Shown piece by piece: positions 1-7,277 of a stretch of DNA of 27,423 bases. The stretch spans positions 1 through 27,423 of the IMG/VR virus record IMGVR_UViG_3300010396_000091; one strand, written 5' to 3'. Position numbers and translations under genes: made by a program. Position 1 is the stretch's first letter; the number at the start of each line of letters is the position of its first letter. The notes beneath the pieces are model-generated. The model was not told the origin of the DNA, did not search any database, and saw only the letters and a program-made list of their open reading frames with translations. The stretch comes from a virus.

Positions 1-576
1 CTGAACTCGCACATTCACGATGTCTGCGGGCCGCTGGACTTGCTACACGGCTTGCCGATGGCCGACGACGTGCGCCGCGAGGCCAAGAAGGTGCTCGTTG
101 AACGCGGCGGAACTCCGCAGGACGCCATCGCCGAAGCGGAAGCGCGGCTCAAGGAACAGGCGCGACGCGCGCGAGCTGCGAAGCATCTTGCCGCCGCGAC
201 GAAGGTCATGATCGGGTCGCCGCGCAGCGTATTCGACCGATTGGGGTTCGAGAAGGTCAAACCGAAGCTGAACCCGGAGACGCGACCAACGCCGGGGATG
301 CTGCGGCTCATGGAGACGCGGAAGATCCCGATCCCGAAGGACTGCTCGCGGCGTGTGGCGAGCCGACTGATCGGCGAGGACAAGAAGCGCGAGAAGAATG
401 GCCTCTGTCGATTGGCCGGCGTGGAGTGGTTGCGGAAGTACGCCGGAGTAGACGCCTGGAAGCTGCGTGGAACGGTCGCGAAGCAGATTCAAACGGCGAC
501 GATCCGCAAGGGACGGAAGCTGACGCCGGATGAACTGGCGCCGCTATTGGAGTACGAACCAGGATCGGAGGGATAG
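1..576 (+). CDS. C-terminal part of a probable phage DEAD/DEAH-box helicase (5' end outside window)
   Basis: The frame is open from the first base with no start that must be used, so this is the 3' end of a longer gene. The visible 191 residues hold a charged Ala/Arg-rich helix (about residues 25-65), then two similar short helical units: TPGMLRLMETRKIPIPK followed by ASRLIGEDKKREKNGL, then a second with WLRKYAG...W and a closing I-x-x-I helix. This pattern (search helix, ASxLI, R-x-x-x-GL, LxxxG, W) is familiar from the C-terminal tail of phage DEAD/DEAH helicases. The ATPase motifs themselves would lie upstream and are not seen, so the helicase call is an inference from the tail. Its stop codon abuts the start of the MazG-like gene, suggesting one early/replication transcript. 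Alternative: a stand-alone phage protein of unknown function; an internal TTG at 40 would allow a 178-residue product. Confidence 0.55.
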   Translation: MNSHIHDVCGPLDLLHGLPMADDVRREAKKVLVERGGTPQDAIAEAEARLKEQARRARAAKHLAAATKVMIGSPRSVFDRLGFEKVKPKLNPETRPTPGMLRLMETRKIPIPKDCSRRVASRLIGEDKKREKNGLCRLAGVEWLRKYAGVDAWKLRGTVAKQIQTATIRKGRKLTPDELAPLLEYEPGSEG

Positions 577-1062
577 ATGGGTGGAGACGACATTTTCAAG
601 ATGATCGAGGAAGCACACGGATGGAATTCCGATCGCCCGCGACTGTCTCAGTGCGAAGCGGTCAAGTACGAAGGCGGCTGGAACGCCGTTGTGGGACAAA
701 AAGCGAAGGAGGTCGAGATGGGATACGGATGCCAGAAAGAATTTCACCTGAACGATTTTCACCGCGCCAATTACGAGCGCCAGCGCGAGGCGTTCGCACC
801 GCCCCATCCGCTCATGGCCCTGGTGGCGTGCGTTCAGGAGGAGGTAGGGGAGCTTGCCGCCGCCGTACTCGGCGTGACAGGCGAGAAGAAGCGCAAAGCC
901 CACCTGACGAACGCTGACGTGCTCGACGCCGTTGCAGACGCCATGACATATCTGTCTCTCGTCGCCTCAAACGTCGGTTGCATGGACCTGGAGAAGCTCC
1001 TCGGTGAGACGTTCAACATGGTCAGCGACCGCGCAAACTCTAAGATCAAGGTCGGCGTCTGA
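577..1062 (+). CDS. MazG-like nucleotide pyrophosphohydrolase
   Basis: The 161-residue protein belongs by motif to the all-alpha NTP pyrophosphohydrolases (MazG/dUTPase superfamily), which hydrolyse (d)NTPs to NMP and PPi with Mg2+. The metal-binding signature is visible: QEEVGEL at residues 87-93 and LDAVADAMTYL at 116-126, with D117 and D121 in the usual E/DxxD position. Residues 1-75 form an extra N-terminal segment (HGWN...FHLNDFHRANYERQREAF) seen in phage MazG-like proteins before the helical core. The start ATG follows the previous stop directly, with GGAGGG 4 nt upstream. In phages these enzymes are thought to clean nucleotide pools or lower (p)ppGpp during infection; which substrate applies here is not readable from sequence. 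The family assignment is firm, the substrate is unknown. Confidence 0.85.
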   Translation: MGGDDIFKMIEEAHGWNSDRPRLSQCEAVKYEGGWNAVVGQKAKEVEMGYGCQKEFHLNDFHRANYERQREAFAPPHPLMALVACVQEEVGELAAAVLGVTGEKKRKAHLTNADVLDAVADAMTYLSLVASNVGCMDLEKLLGETFNMVSDRANSKIKVGV

Positions 1063-1084
1063 GGTATACTGAGAAAGGACCAAA

Positions 1085-1462
1085 ATGGGCGACCACAAGA
1101 CGAACGGCACTTCCATGGCGAAGGCCGCTGGCAAGCGTGTTCACGAAGCGCAGGTTACGATGCTGAGCGACGATTGCGGACTGATCGGCTTCAATATCAT
1201 GCCGGTGTTTACACAGGACTTGCCGGACGGTCCGATTCGCGTCGCAGCCGTGCTTACTGCAACCGGCGGTCGCATGTCGCAAATTGTGGGTTCGTTTGAA
1301 CCGCGCACGGTTGTGGTTGCCGAGGTTTTTTCTACGACGGTAGAGAACCTGCGGGAACAGCTCATGCCGCTATGCAAGGAAATCATGTACAAGGGTGGTC
1401 AATGCATGAAAGCGAAGGGCCACGGCGGCGAGTGCGGCTATCCGGAGAGGCCGCCGCAATGA
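1085..1462 (+). CDS. Hypothetical phage protein with C-terminal Cys/His cluster
   Basis: This gene encodes 125 residues of unknown function. AAAGGA lies a few bases before the ATG. The middle (about residues 20-95) alternates beta-like hydrophobic stretches (VTMLSDDCGLIGFNIMPVF, IRVAAVLTATGG, VVVAEVF) with a helix ENLREQLMPLCKEI. The end carries Cys and His in a short cluster (GGQCMKAKGHGGECGY), reminiscent of small metal-binding knuckles but not a recognised zinc finger. It lies in the early/replication segment between the MazG-like gene and other small genes and overlaps the next tiny reading frame by ATGA. No function is proposed. Confidence 0.75.
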   Translation: MGDHKTNGTSMAKAAGKRVHEAQVTMLSDDCGLIGFNIMPVFTQDLPDGPIRVAAVLTATGGRMSQIVGSFEPRTVVVAEVFSTTVENLREQLMPLCKEIMYKGGQCMKAKGHGGECGYPERPPQ

Positions 1463-1503
1463 GCAAGCGCGGCGAAGACGGAAACTATTTCACGAAGGAC
1501 TGA
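1459..1503 (+). CDS. Possible 14-residue leader/mini-ORF
   Basis: An ATG overlaps the preceding TGA (ATGA) and opens a 14-codon frame, MSKRGEDGNYFTKD, ending at TGA 1501-1503. The ATGA coupling is the same junction used between the well-supported genes of this window, so ribosomes ending the upstream gene could re-initiate here. It may be a real mini-protein, a spacer that carries ribosomes toward the GTG start at 1523, or chance. There is no homology to lean on. Confidence 0.25.
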   Translation: MSKRGEDGNYFTKD

Positions 1504-1522
1504 TCGCGGAGATTCCCGTCAA

Positions 1523-1846
1523 GTGAGCAAGAAGTCTCGGCCGTGGTCGCGGCAGCAACGGGAGTCGATGAAGCGGCGCGCGCTCATCGGTCAGTGGAAG
1601 GCGTTTTGTCGCTGGTTCATGTTTTCACGCGAGCAAAACATGGATTACATGAGCCTCGGTGGTCACGGCCGGAAAAGGCTTGCGCAGGAATTGCAGCAGA
1701 CGAAACGCTGTCCGATTTGCCACTCGAAGCCGATGCAGTGCCCGCATAGCACGCTCGACGTCTACACGGAACTGCAAACACGGCTCGTGCCCGATGAGCG
1801 CAAGCACAAACCGTGGCCGTTCCAGCATGCGGGGCGGTGGCCTTGA
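1523..1846 (+). CDS. Small basic hypothetical protein with CPxC...CPH metal-binding-like motif
   Basis: The 107-residue protein starts at GTG; a GGAG about 12 nt upstream is the only ribosome-site candidate. It is strongly basic and aromatic at the N-terminus (KSRPWSRQQRESMKRR, QWKAFCRWFMFSREQ), suggesting nucleic-acid contact. A compact CPICHSKPMQCPHS segment at about residues 72-85 gives C-x2-C-x6-C-x-H, a plausible single zinc site. The stop overlaps the TTG start of the next gene (TTGA). No known family is recognised. Position just before the terminase genes makes a small terminase or a DNA-binding regulator conceivable, but neither is shown. Confidence 0.7.
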   Translation: MSKKSRPWSRQQRESMKRRALIGQWKAFCRWFMFSREQNMDYMSLGGHGRKRLAQELQQTKRCPICHSKPMQCPHSTLDVYTELQTRLVPDERKHKPWPFQHAGRWP

Positions 1847-2331
1847 GCGCACCCAATACGACAACCTGGCTGCCTGAACTGCGCGAAGGTCGCGACGGCC
1901 TTTCGCAGATCATCCGCCTCGTGAACCAACTTCGCAGGCGCGTAATCGGCAATGCTTCCGGGGCAACGGCGGCGCTGTTCTCCACGGCAATCGGACGCGG
2001 TGACACGCTCGCCACGTTGACCAACGGCGTCGAGCTAGTCGGTCTGCCGTTCATTACCCCGGTAGTGTATCCCACGTTTACGATCGGCTTCGGCGGACAG
2101 ATCGAAGACACGGGTAGCAACGGCATATTCCGCCTGCGTCTCGGCGGTTCGTACGGGCTAACCGACGGGGTTGAGATAGTCAGAATCACCGCTACGTCTA
2201 CGGGATTTCAAACGGTGCAGGCGACGCCCGTGCTGGTTACGGGGAACACCGCGAATCTCATTCAGATGACGTTGCAGTCAACGCCGGGCAACACGGCACG
2301 ATTCAGAGGCGGTTCGCTCAGTGCCAGTTAA
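1843..2331 (+). CDS. Hypothetical beta-rich virion-like protein upstream of terminase
   Basis: The chosen start is TTG at 1843, which overlaps the previous stop (TTGA); in-frame GTG codons at 1837 and 1813 are alternatives. The 162-residue product has an N-terminal amphipathic helix (WLPELREGRDGLSQIIRLVNQL), which could be a trimerisation stalk. A Gly/Thr/Val-rich beta region follows, with repeated short strands (FTIGFGGQIEDTGS, FRLRLGGSYG, VEIVRITATSTG, LIQMTLQST). The strand pattern resembles small jellyroll (C1q/TNF-like) domains of phage fibres and decorations, but that is an impression. The slot before the large terminase is usually held by the small terminase, and this protein has no helix-turn-helix look, so it is not called TerS. 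Its end overlaps the terminase start by 11 bases. Confidence 0.7.
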   Translation: MSAPNTTTWLPELREGRDGLSQIIRLVNQLRRRVIGNASGATAALFSTAIGRGDTLATLTNGVELVGLPFITPVVYPTFTIGFGGQIEDTGSNGIFRLRLGGSYGLTDGVEIVRITATSTGFQTVQATPVLVTGNTANLIQMTLQSTPGNTARFRGGSLSAS

Positions 2332-3964
2332 GCGCAAACCCGTTCCGCTTGAGCCCGAGGCGCCGGGGATGGACCCGATGCATATATCGCGGTCCATTGA
2401 CCAGACGTCGTTCGCGCCGAAGAAACAGGAATGGCCGGTCGTTCCTGGCTATACGAACCGCATTTTCGCCGCCAACGGGAAGCCGATTTTCGGGACGTGG
2501 GCGGGACCGCAGGACAAGATCTGGGAGTACGAAGGCCGTTACGGGTTTATCGGAGGCGGCACGTACACCGGGAAGACGGACATTCTTCGCTGGTATCCGT
2601 GGCAGCAGATCGAGGAAGACAATAAGCGAATCAAAAGCGGCGAGATAACCGAATCGTTCGGGCAGGCGCTTTACCTGCTACGTGAGACGCCTCGCTTGCG
2701 CGAGGTTATGAACCGCTGCGCGCGTGACTACAAACTCGCTTGCCCCGACGTCACCTGGAAGGCGATGGACAAGACGTATGTGCATCCGAACGGCTATCGC
2801 ATGACGTTCGGACACATGGAGAACGACGAGGACTGGGATAAGTACCAGGGGTGGCAGATCACCTGCCTCCTGTGGGACGAGTTGCCGTCGTTCCTGTTGT
2901 CGCAATGGGATATGATGGACCAGTGGGTACGCCAGCCGGCCGGGTCGTTCCTGACGCCGATTCAGCGGGCCGGCGGAAACCCGATCGGCGTCGGTCGCGC
3001 GTGGGTGAAAAAGTTCTTCGTCGACTTCGGCTCAGGCAAGGAAATCACTAAGAAGGTCGAGGTTGAGGTCGAGGACGCTGACGGGAGCAAGCGCAAGCAA
3101 GTAGTCGAGCGCTCGCGAATGTACGTCTACGCGAAGGTTTCGGACAACAAGAGCGTCGACCAGGCCGCATACCTCGCCTCGTTCGACGGGAAGCCAGCCG
3201 GACTTGTCCGCGCGATGCGAGACGGCGACTTCGGCTCCGCACTCGGGGATCTTGTCGGACTGTGCTGGGACGAAGGCGTGCATGTCGTCCGGTCGTTCAC
3301 GATTCCTTCGACGCGGCACCTGTTCCGCTCGTGTCACTTCACGTACGCCGAGACGACGGTGCAGTGGTTTGCGGTCGACTACGACGGGAACCTGACGGGC
3401 TATCGGGAGTTGCACCTAAAGGACCACACGGCCAAGATGGTCGCGGAGCGCATCCGGGAGATCGAGGAGTACGCTAAGGAACCGCGCGAGTGGTCGGTTG
3501 ACCCGGACGACGGATCGAAGCTGATCGGCGTGCTGGGGCCGGTGACGGCCTGGGAGCGGACGAAACAACGCGGCCCTTCGCCGGCAGAGACCATGCGACG
3601 AGTCGGGATCCGGTGGACGCGAGCGGACGACAACCTGGGAGCTGCGGCAGACCAAATTCGCGACCGGCTGCTGTCACGCACGCTTGACGGCACTCTGAAA
3701 AAATCCCCCGGCGTTCCGGGGCTGCGCTTCTTCGATGACTGCAAGCACTCGATCGAAGAGATCCCGTCCATGCCGGCCGACAAGAACGACAAGGACTGTC
3801 CCGATCCGAAGGCGCCGGCAACCGCTTATAGTGCTATGTGTTACGCTGCGATGAGCAGACCGCTCACGCCCGATCGGAGCAAAACGGCCGACGACGACTG
3901 GGAAAAGTGGGATAAGCCGAAATCGACACGAAAGAGCCGTACATCGTACCCTGGACTTTGGTAG
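2321..3964 (+). CDS. terL: Terminase large subunit (DNA-packaging ATPase/nuclease)
   Basis: This 547-residue protein is the packaging motor that docks on the portal, pumps DNA with ATP and cuts the concatemer. The ATPase domain shows Walker A GGGTYTGKT at residues 78-86 and Walker B with DE as TCLLWDE at 181-187. A mid-segment NKSVDQAAYLASFDG...GDFG (about 276-305) matches the usual linker before the nuclease domain. The RNase H-like nuclease begins near 345, with likely metal ligands D353 (AVDYDGN) and D394 (SVDP) and a late acidic patch near 460-495. The GTG start is chosen because GAGGCGG precedes it and it overlaps the upstream stop by 11 bases; length is normal for the family. The portal gene follows 9 bases later. 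No small terminase is obvious nearby. Confidence 0.93.
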   Translation: MPVKRKPVPLEPEAPGMDPMHISRSIDQTSFAPKKQEWPVVPGYTNRIFAANGKPIFGTWAGPQDKIWEYEGRYGFIGGGTYTGKTDILRWYPWQQIEEDNKRIKSGEITESFGQALYLLRETPRLREVMNRCARDYKLACPDVTWKAMDKTYVHPNGYRMTFGHMENDEDWDKYQGWQITCLLWDELPSFLLSQWDMMDQWVRQPAGSFLTPIQRAGGNPIGVGRAWVKKFFVDFGSGKEITKKVEVEVEDADGSKRKQVVERSRMYVYAKVSDNKSVDQAAYLASFDGKPAGLVRAMRDGDFGSALGDLVGLCWDEGVHVVRSFTIPSTRHLFRSCHFTYAETTVQWFAVDYDGNLTGYRELHLKDHTAKMVAERIREIEEYAKEPREWSVDPDDGSKLIGVLGPVTAWERTKQRGPSPAETMRRVGIRWTRADDNLGAAADQIRDRLLSRTLDGTLKKSPGVPGLRFFDDCKHSIEEIPSMPADKNDKDCPDPKAPATAYSAMCYAAMSRPLTPDRSKTADDDWEKWDKPKSTRKSRTSYPGLW

Positions 3965-3973
3965 GAGCCGCGA

Positions 3974-6397
3974 ATGAGCACGACCCCTGAAGACACCAAT
4001 TCTTCCGAACTCGACACCGACAGTGCCGATTCTACAAACGTCGAAGACAGGCCGGTCGACACGATCACGGTCGGCGGAACGGAAGACGCGCTCAAGGGAG
4101 TTGCGCCCGAAACGGCCAATCTTGTCGACTCGATCAAGGAAGATGAGCAGCAAGAAATCGCCGATGCGGTTTTTGAGGATTTCGAAACCGACTGGAGTGG
4201 TTCCACGAAATTTCGCCAGCGACGCGCAGAGATCTTGAAGCTGGCACTTGGCGAGTTGCCGCCGAAAGAGGACGGCTACAGCCAGATTCACTATTCGATC
4301 ATCATGAAGGCCGTCGTCAAGCTCGCGGCCCGTGTCTACGACCAGCAATTCCCGTCGAACGGCGAGTTTTTCGGCATTCGCCCGACTTCGGCCGCCGATC
4401 TTCCGCGCTGCGTCCGCGTCGCGAAGCACCTGAATTGGCAGGTTTTGCACCAAATTCCCGAGTACGTGCCGAACCACGACGCGCTGATCATGCAGTGGTA
4501 TCTATACGGCTCTGCGTTCACTTTCATCTACTGGAACCCAGTCAAGAACCGTCCATGCCACGAAATCTGCCCCACGGAAGACATCGTGCTCCCGTACGCC
4601 TACCCGCAGTTCGCGAACGAGCCGAGTATGTCAGGGTTGCCGCGCATTACGCGCATCGTCCGCAAGTACCGTTATGGCGCGGATGGCCTCGACGCTTGGG
4701 CGCGCTCGGGTTACTACAGCAAGATGAACGTCGAGGAGCTTTTCGGCGACGACGACGAAGACAAAGACGACGCGACCGCAGGGAACATGACGAGCGGGAG
4801 CGAGGTCAGCGATCCCGTCCGCGAGGTTATCGACCGTGCCAGCGGCGTCAAGAAGCCCGAGAAGGAAACCCCAGCTCGCCGCGAACTGCTTGAACAACAT
4901 CGCTGGTGGAAGCTGGACGAGTGGCCTGAGGAACGGCCGGTTATCGCGACCATCGACCGCGCGACAAAGACGCTGATCGGTTTCGTGGTCCGGGCCGACG
5001 AAGATCCCGAGGACCGCGCGCGCTACAACCGCGAGAAGCAGGCAGACGACGCCGCGTACGAAATGGCGATGCAGCAGTACGAGCAGGACTTGCAGGCGTA
5101 CCAGGCCAACGCGATTAGCATCCTCGGTGGAATTCGACCGGGCGCCATGCCGCCGCCTCAGATGGGCATGCCGACGCCAGCAATGGGTCCGCCGCCCGCA
5201 ATGAGCATGACCGCGCCTCCGATGCCTGGCGCCATGACACCTACGATGCCGGTTGCACCGCAGCCAATGACGCCCCCGGTTGCACCGAAGAAAAAGCCGC
5301 TTCCGAAAGAGCCGACGCTCGTTCCGATCCACTTCTTCACGCACTTCATCTGCATTCCGAATCCCGAGGGGATCTATGGTTTCGGTATCGGCTACCTATT
5401 GGAAGGCAACAACCTCGCGGCCGACTCGCTTGGATCTGCGCTGGTTGACTCGGCCGTTCGCGCGAACACACAGACCGGCATCGCGTCTCGCGAGGCGAAG
5501 CTTGGCGCTGGCGAATGGCGCATCAAGCCGGGTGAGATCATGAAGACGGAACTTTTGCCCGGCGAGATCGACGGCGCGATCAAGTTCCTCCAATTCCCCA
5601 AGCCGGAGCCGACCCTTGGCGAAGTCATCAAGGACCAAAAGGAAGAGGCCGAGGAACTGTCAGGCGCGTCTGACATTCTCTCGGGCGAAGTGGGAGGCTC
5701 GAACGAAACGGCGACGACGACGCAGATTCGCATCAGTCAGGCGCTTGCAGCAGTCAGTATTCAGGGCAAGCGTTATGGCCGATCGCGCACGTCCGAGGGG
5801 GAGAAATTTGCCCGACTGAACAGCGTGTATCTTGGCGACGTGGAGTATTTCAGCGTTATTGATCCGTACCACCAGGCGCCTCCGCAAGCAGAAGACGGCA
5901 CGTACAGCGGGCTCAAGGACAACCAAGCCTATCACCCGTCGGTCGGCATGGTCGAAGACCACAGTATCGCGCGCCAAGACTACCTGGAGGACGTCGCGAT
6001 CACCGTGACCGCAGACCCGCGAATGGCTAGTCAGCCGCAGCGGTTCCAAGAGGCGATGCAGGCGATCCAGGTGACTCAGAACGCGGCAGCGGTTGCGCCA
6101 TGGATCGCACAGAACCCGCAACTCTGGATGGTCTTGCTCCGCGCGCTGTTCACGGCGATGGACCGGCCGGATCTTGTGGCGCTCGTTCAGCCGCCACCGC
6201 CTCAGATCCCTGTCGCGCCGGCCCCCGGTGGAATGCCAGTTCGCGGCGCCCCGCAAGGAGGTCCTCCGAGACCACCGCAACAGCCGCAGGGTAACGGACA
6301 GTCGATGCCGCACCCGCACCCGCAGCCGCCGGGAATGACCGTTCCAAACAGCGGGGGGGCGCCTGTAAACGCGCCGTTCATGAATCAGGGTCAATGA
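3974..6397 (+). CDS. Portal protein (P22-like long form) with Pro/Met-rich insertion
   Basis: The 807-residue portal forms the dodecameric ring through which DNA enters and leaves the capsid. An acidic N-terminus (1-60) leads to a helical core with typical portal sequence (SIIMKAVVKLAARVYDQQFPS, LNWQVLHQIPEYVPN, YLYGSAFTFIYWNP). The clip/stem region is around 450-650, with GIGYLLEGNNLAADS and ETATTTQIRISQALA, the last a common portal signature. Between them, near residues 390-450, lies a low-complexity insertion rich in Pro, Met and Ala followed by KKKPLPK. The C-terminus from about 735 is again Pro/Gln/Gly rich. Length and layout are close to P22-type portals, larger than most siphovirus portals. 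It follows terL after 9 bases, the standard packaging order. The call is firm; the role of the insertion is unknown. Confidence 0.9.
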   Translation: MSTTPEDTNSSELDTDSADSTNVEDRPVDTITVGGTEDALKGVAPETANLVDSIKEDEQQEIADAVFEDFETDWSGSTKFRQRRAEILKLALGELPPKEDGYSQIHYSIIMKAVVKLAARVYDQQFPSNGEFFGIRPTSAADLPRCVRVAKHLNWQVLHQIPEYVPNHDALIMQWYLYGSAFTFIYWNPVKNRPCHEICPTEDIVLPYAYPQFANEPSMSGLPRITRIVRKYRYGADGLDAWARSGYYSKMNVEELFGDDDEDKDDATAGNMTSGSEVSDPVREVIDRASGVKKPEKETPARRELLEQHRWWKLDEWPEERPVIATIDRATKTLIGFVVRADEDPEDRARYNREKQADDAAYEMAMQQYEQDLQAYQANAISILGGIRPGAMPPPQMGMPTPAMGPPPAMSMTAPPMPGAMTPTMPVAPQPMTPPVAPKKKPLPKEPTLVPIHFFTHFICIPNPEGIYGFGIGYLLEGNNLAADSLGSALVDSAVRANTQTGIASREAKLGAGEWRIKPGEIMKTELLPGEIDGAIKFLQFPKPEPTLGEVIKDQKEEAEELSGASDILSGEVGGSNETATTTQIRISQALAAVSIQGKRYGRSRTSEGEKFARLNSVYLGDVEYFSVIDPYHQAPPQAEDGTYSGLKDNQAYHPSVGMVEDHSIARQDYLEDVAITVTADPRMASQPQRFQEAMQAIQVTQNAAAVAPWIAQNPQLWMVLLRALFTAMDRPDLVALVQPPPPQIPVAPAPGGMPVRGAPQGGPPRPPQQPQGNGQSMPHPHPQPPGMTVPNSGGAPVNAPFMNQGQ

Positions 6398-6403
6398 GAC
6401 TCT

Positions 6404-6432
6404 TTGACACGGCTGGGCTTATTGTTTAGGCT
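6404..6432 (+). promoter_or_regulatory. Candidate sigma70-type promoter downstream of portal
   Basis: In the 46-base gap after the portal stop there is a perfect TTGACA (6404-6409), a spacer of exactly 17 bases and TAGGCT (6427-6432), which keeps T1, A2 and T6 of TATAAT. It would drive the KGG gene, co-chaperonin and scaffold. Host promoter preferences are unknown, so this is a candidate only. Confidence 0.4.
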
Positions 6433-6443
6433 ACTGTTCAGCG

Positions 6444-6614
6444 ATGAGTCCCCAGAAACGCGGGTTCGCGAACCTGAGCCCGAAGGAGCGAACCGCCGTC
6501 GCGAGTAAGGGCGGCCTCGCGGCGCAGGCCAGCGGGAAAGCGCATCGCTGGACACCGGAGCAGGCGAAGGCGGCTGGTAGCAAGGGCGGCAAGAAGGAGC
6601 GTCCGAGTGAGTAA
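6444..6614 (+). CDS. KGG-repeat mini-protein (stress-protein-like)
   Basis: This 56-residue reading frame has two KGG units. The first is RGFANLSPKERTAVASKGG (residues 6-24); the second is HRWTPEQAKAAGSKGG (residues 34-49), followed by a lysine-rich tail. The pattern GFA-x-[LM]-x-P-x-x-R-x-x-[IV]-A-S-K-G-G and RWTxEQAxxAGxKGG matches the KGG / stress-induced acidophilic repeat family known from YciG and GsiB, hydrophilic stress proteins. The ATG lies 47 bases after the portal stop, downstream of the candidate promoter; no strong Shine-Dalgarno is seen. The stop overlaps the GTG of the next gene by 8 bases. The family match is clear by eye; the role in a phage is unknown, with nucleic-acid binding or protection during infection as guesses. 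Confidence 0.8.
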   Translation: MSPQKRGFANLSPKERTAVASKGGLAAQASGKAHRWTPEQAKAAGSKGGKKERPSE

Positions 6615-6843
6615 GTTTGAGGAGCGCAAACCCGAGGAGATTCGCGCGTGGCTGGAAGAAAGCGACATCGCGCAGGACTTCGTTGCGTTCTTGGCCGAAG
6701 CGAAAGCGAACAACATTCACATGCTCGTGAATGCAGGGCGCCGCGCGATGGTAACGACAAATGAGGTCGCCCGATACTCAGGAGTGATTGACTTTATCGA
6801 TGGCATCACTTCGATGCTGGAACGCAAACCGGAGAAGAAATGA
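6607..6843 (+). CDS. Small helical hypothetical protein
   Basis: This gene encodes 78 residues with a GTG start behind a strong AAGGAG that lies inside the end of the KGG gene, so the two are translationally linked. The sequence predicts as almost all helix, with an acidic amphipathic N-terminal half (EERKPEEIRAWLEESDIAQDFVAFLAEAK) and a second helical half around YSGVIDFIDGITSMLE. No cysteines, no signal peptide and no recognised motif. Its stop overlaps the co-chaperonin ATG (ATGA). Function unknown; position between portal and co-chaperonin suggests an assembly-related role. Confidence 0.75.
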   Translation: MSKFEERKPEEIRAWLEESDIAQDFVAFLAEAKANNIHMLVNAGRRAMVTTNEVARYSGVIDFIDGITSMLERKPEKK

Positions 6844-7277
6844 GCAAGCTTGACGAACGAATGAAGCAGTACGGAATCCCGCCGATTCCGGGTCTTCCGA
6901 TGGGTAAGACAATCCTCGTGTTCCGCATTCCGCCGGTCGAACGGACGGCAGGCGGCCTCTACATTCCCGAAACCGATCAGGGCGAGCAGGAGATCGGCGT
7001 GTTGCTCGCTGCCGGCCTCGGTGCGATCGACATCCTCAAGGCGGCGCTGATCGAAATCGGCGACGTCATTTGGTTCGGCCGCTTTGCCGGAACCAACCGC
7101 ACCGTTCGGCGCGAGGCCGCGCAGAAGGCCGAGCAGATCACGGCGATGAAGGTCGAAGACGTGCAAATCTCCGTGGATGCCCTTGAACGGTTGAAGGGAT
7201 ACGACATCAAGGAGCTTGCGGTAGAGGGCGAACCTACCGGGCAACACTTCTACGTCCCCAAGAAGAAAGGCAAGTAA
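6840..7277 (+). CDS. GroES-like co-chaperonin
   Basis: The 145-residue protein carries a GroES fold from about residue 22. The first strand is KTILVFRIPPVERT. The mobile-loop end is TAGGLYIPETD (36-46), where LYI stands in the place of the IVL tripeptide that GroES uses to bind GroEL. EIGVLLAAG corresponds to the GEVLAVG strand, IEIGDVIWFGRFAG to VGDIVIF, and MKVEDVQISVDA to the terminal strand. Compared with bacterial GroES (about 97 residues) it has about 20 extra N-terminal residues, an insertion between strands and about 25 extra C-terminal residues. Phage co-chaperonins such as T4 gp31 replace GroES so that host GroEL can fold the capsid protein. The gene lies directly before the scaffold and near the capsid cluster, which fits that role. 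Family call strong, specificity inferred. Confidence 0.85.
   Translation: MSKLDERMKQYGIPPIPGLPMGKTILVFRIPPVERTAGGLYIPETDQGEQEIGVLLAAGLGAIDILKAALIEIGDVIWFGRFAGTNRTVRREAAQKAEQITAMKVEDVQISVDALERLKGYDIKELAVEGEPTGQHFYVPKKKGK

Noticed and set aside
1065-1070. TATACT as a promoter -10 before the gene at 1085
   Set aside because: No acceptable -35 at 16-18 bases upstream, and a start here would leave almost no leader before the ATG.
4961-5313. Portal low-complexity insertion as a frameshift or assembly error
   Set aside because: The frame stays open with sensible codons on both sides and the conserved portal motifs continue in the same frame.
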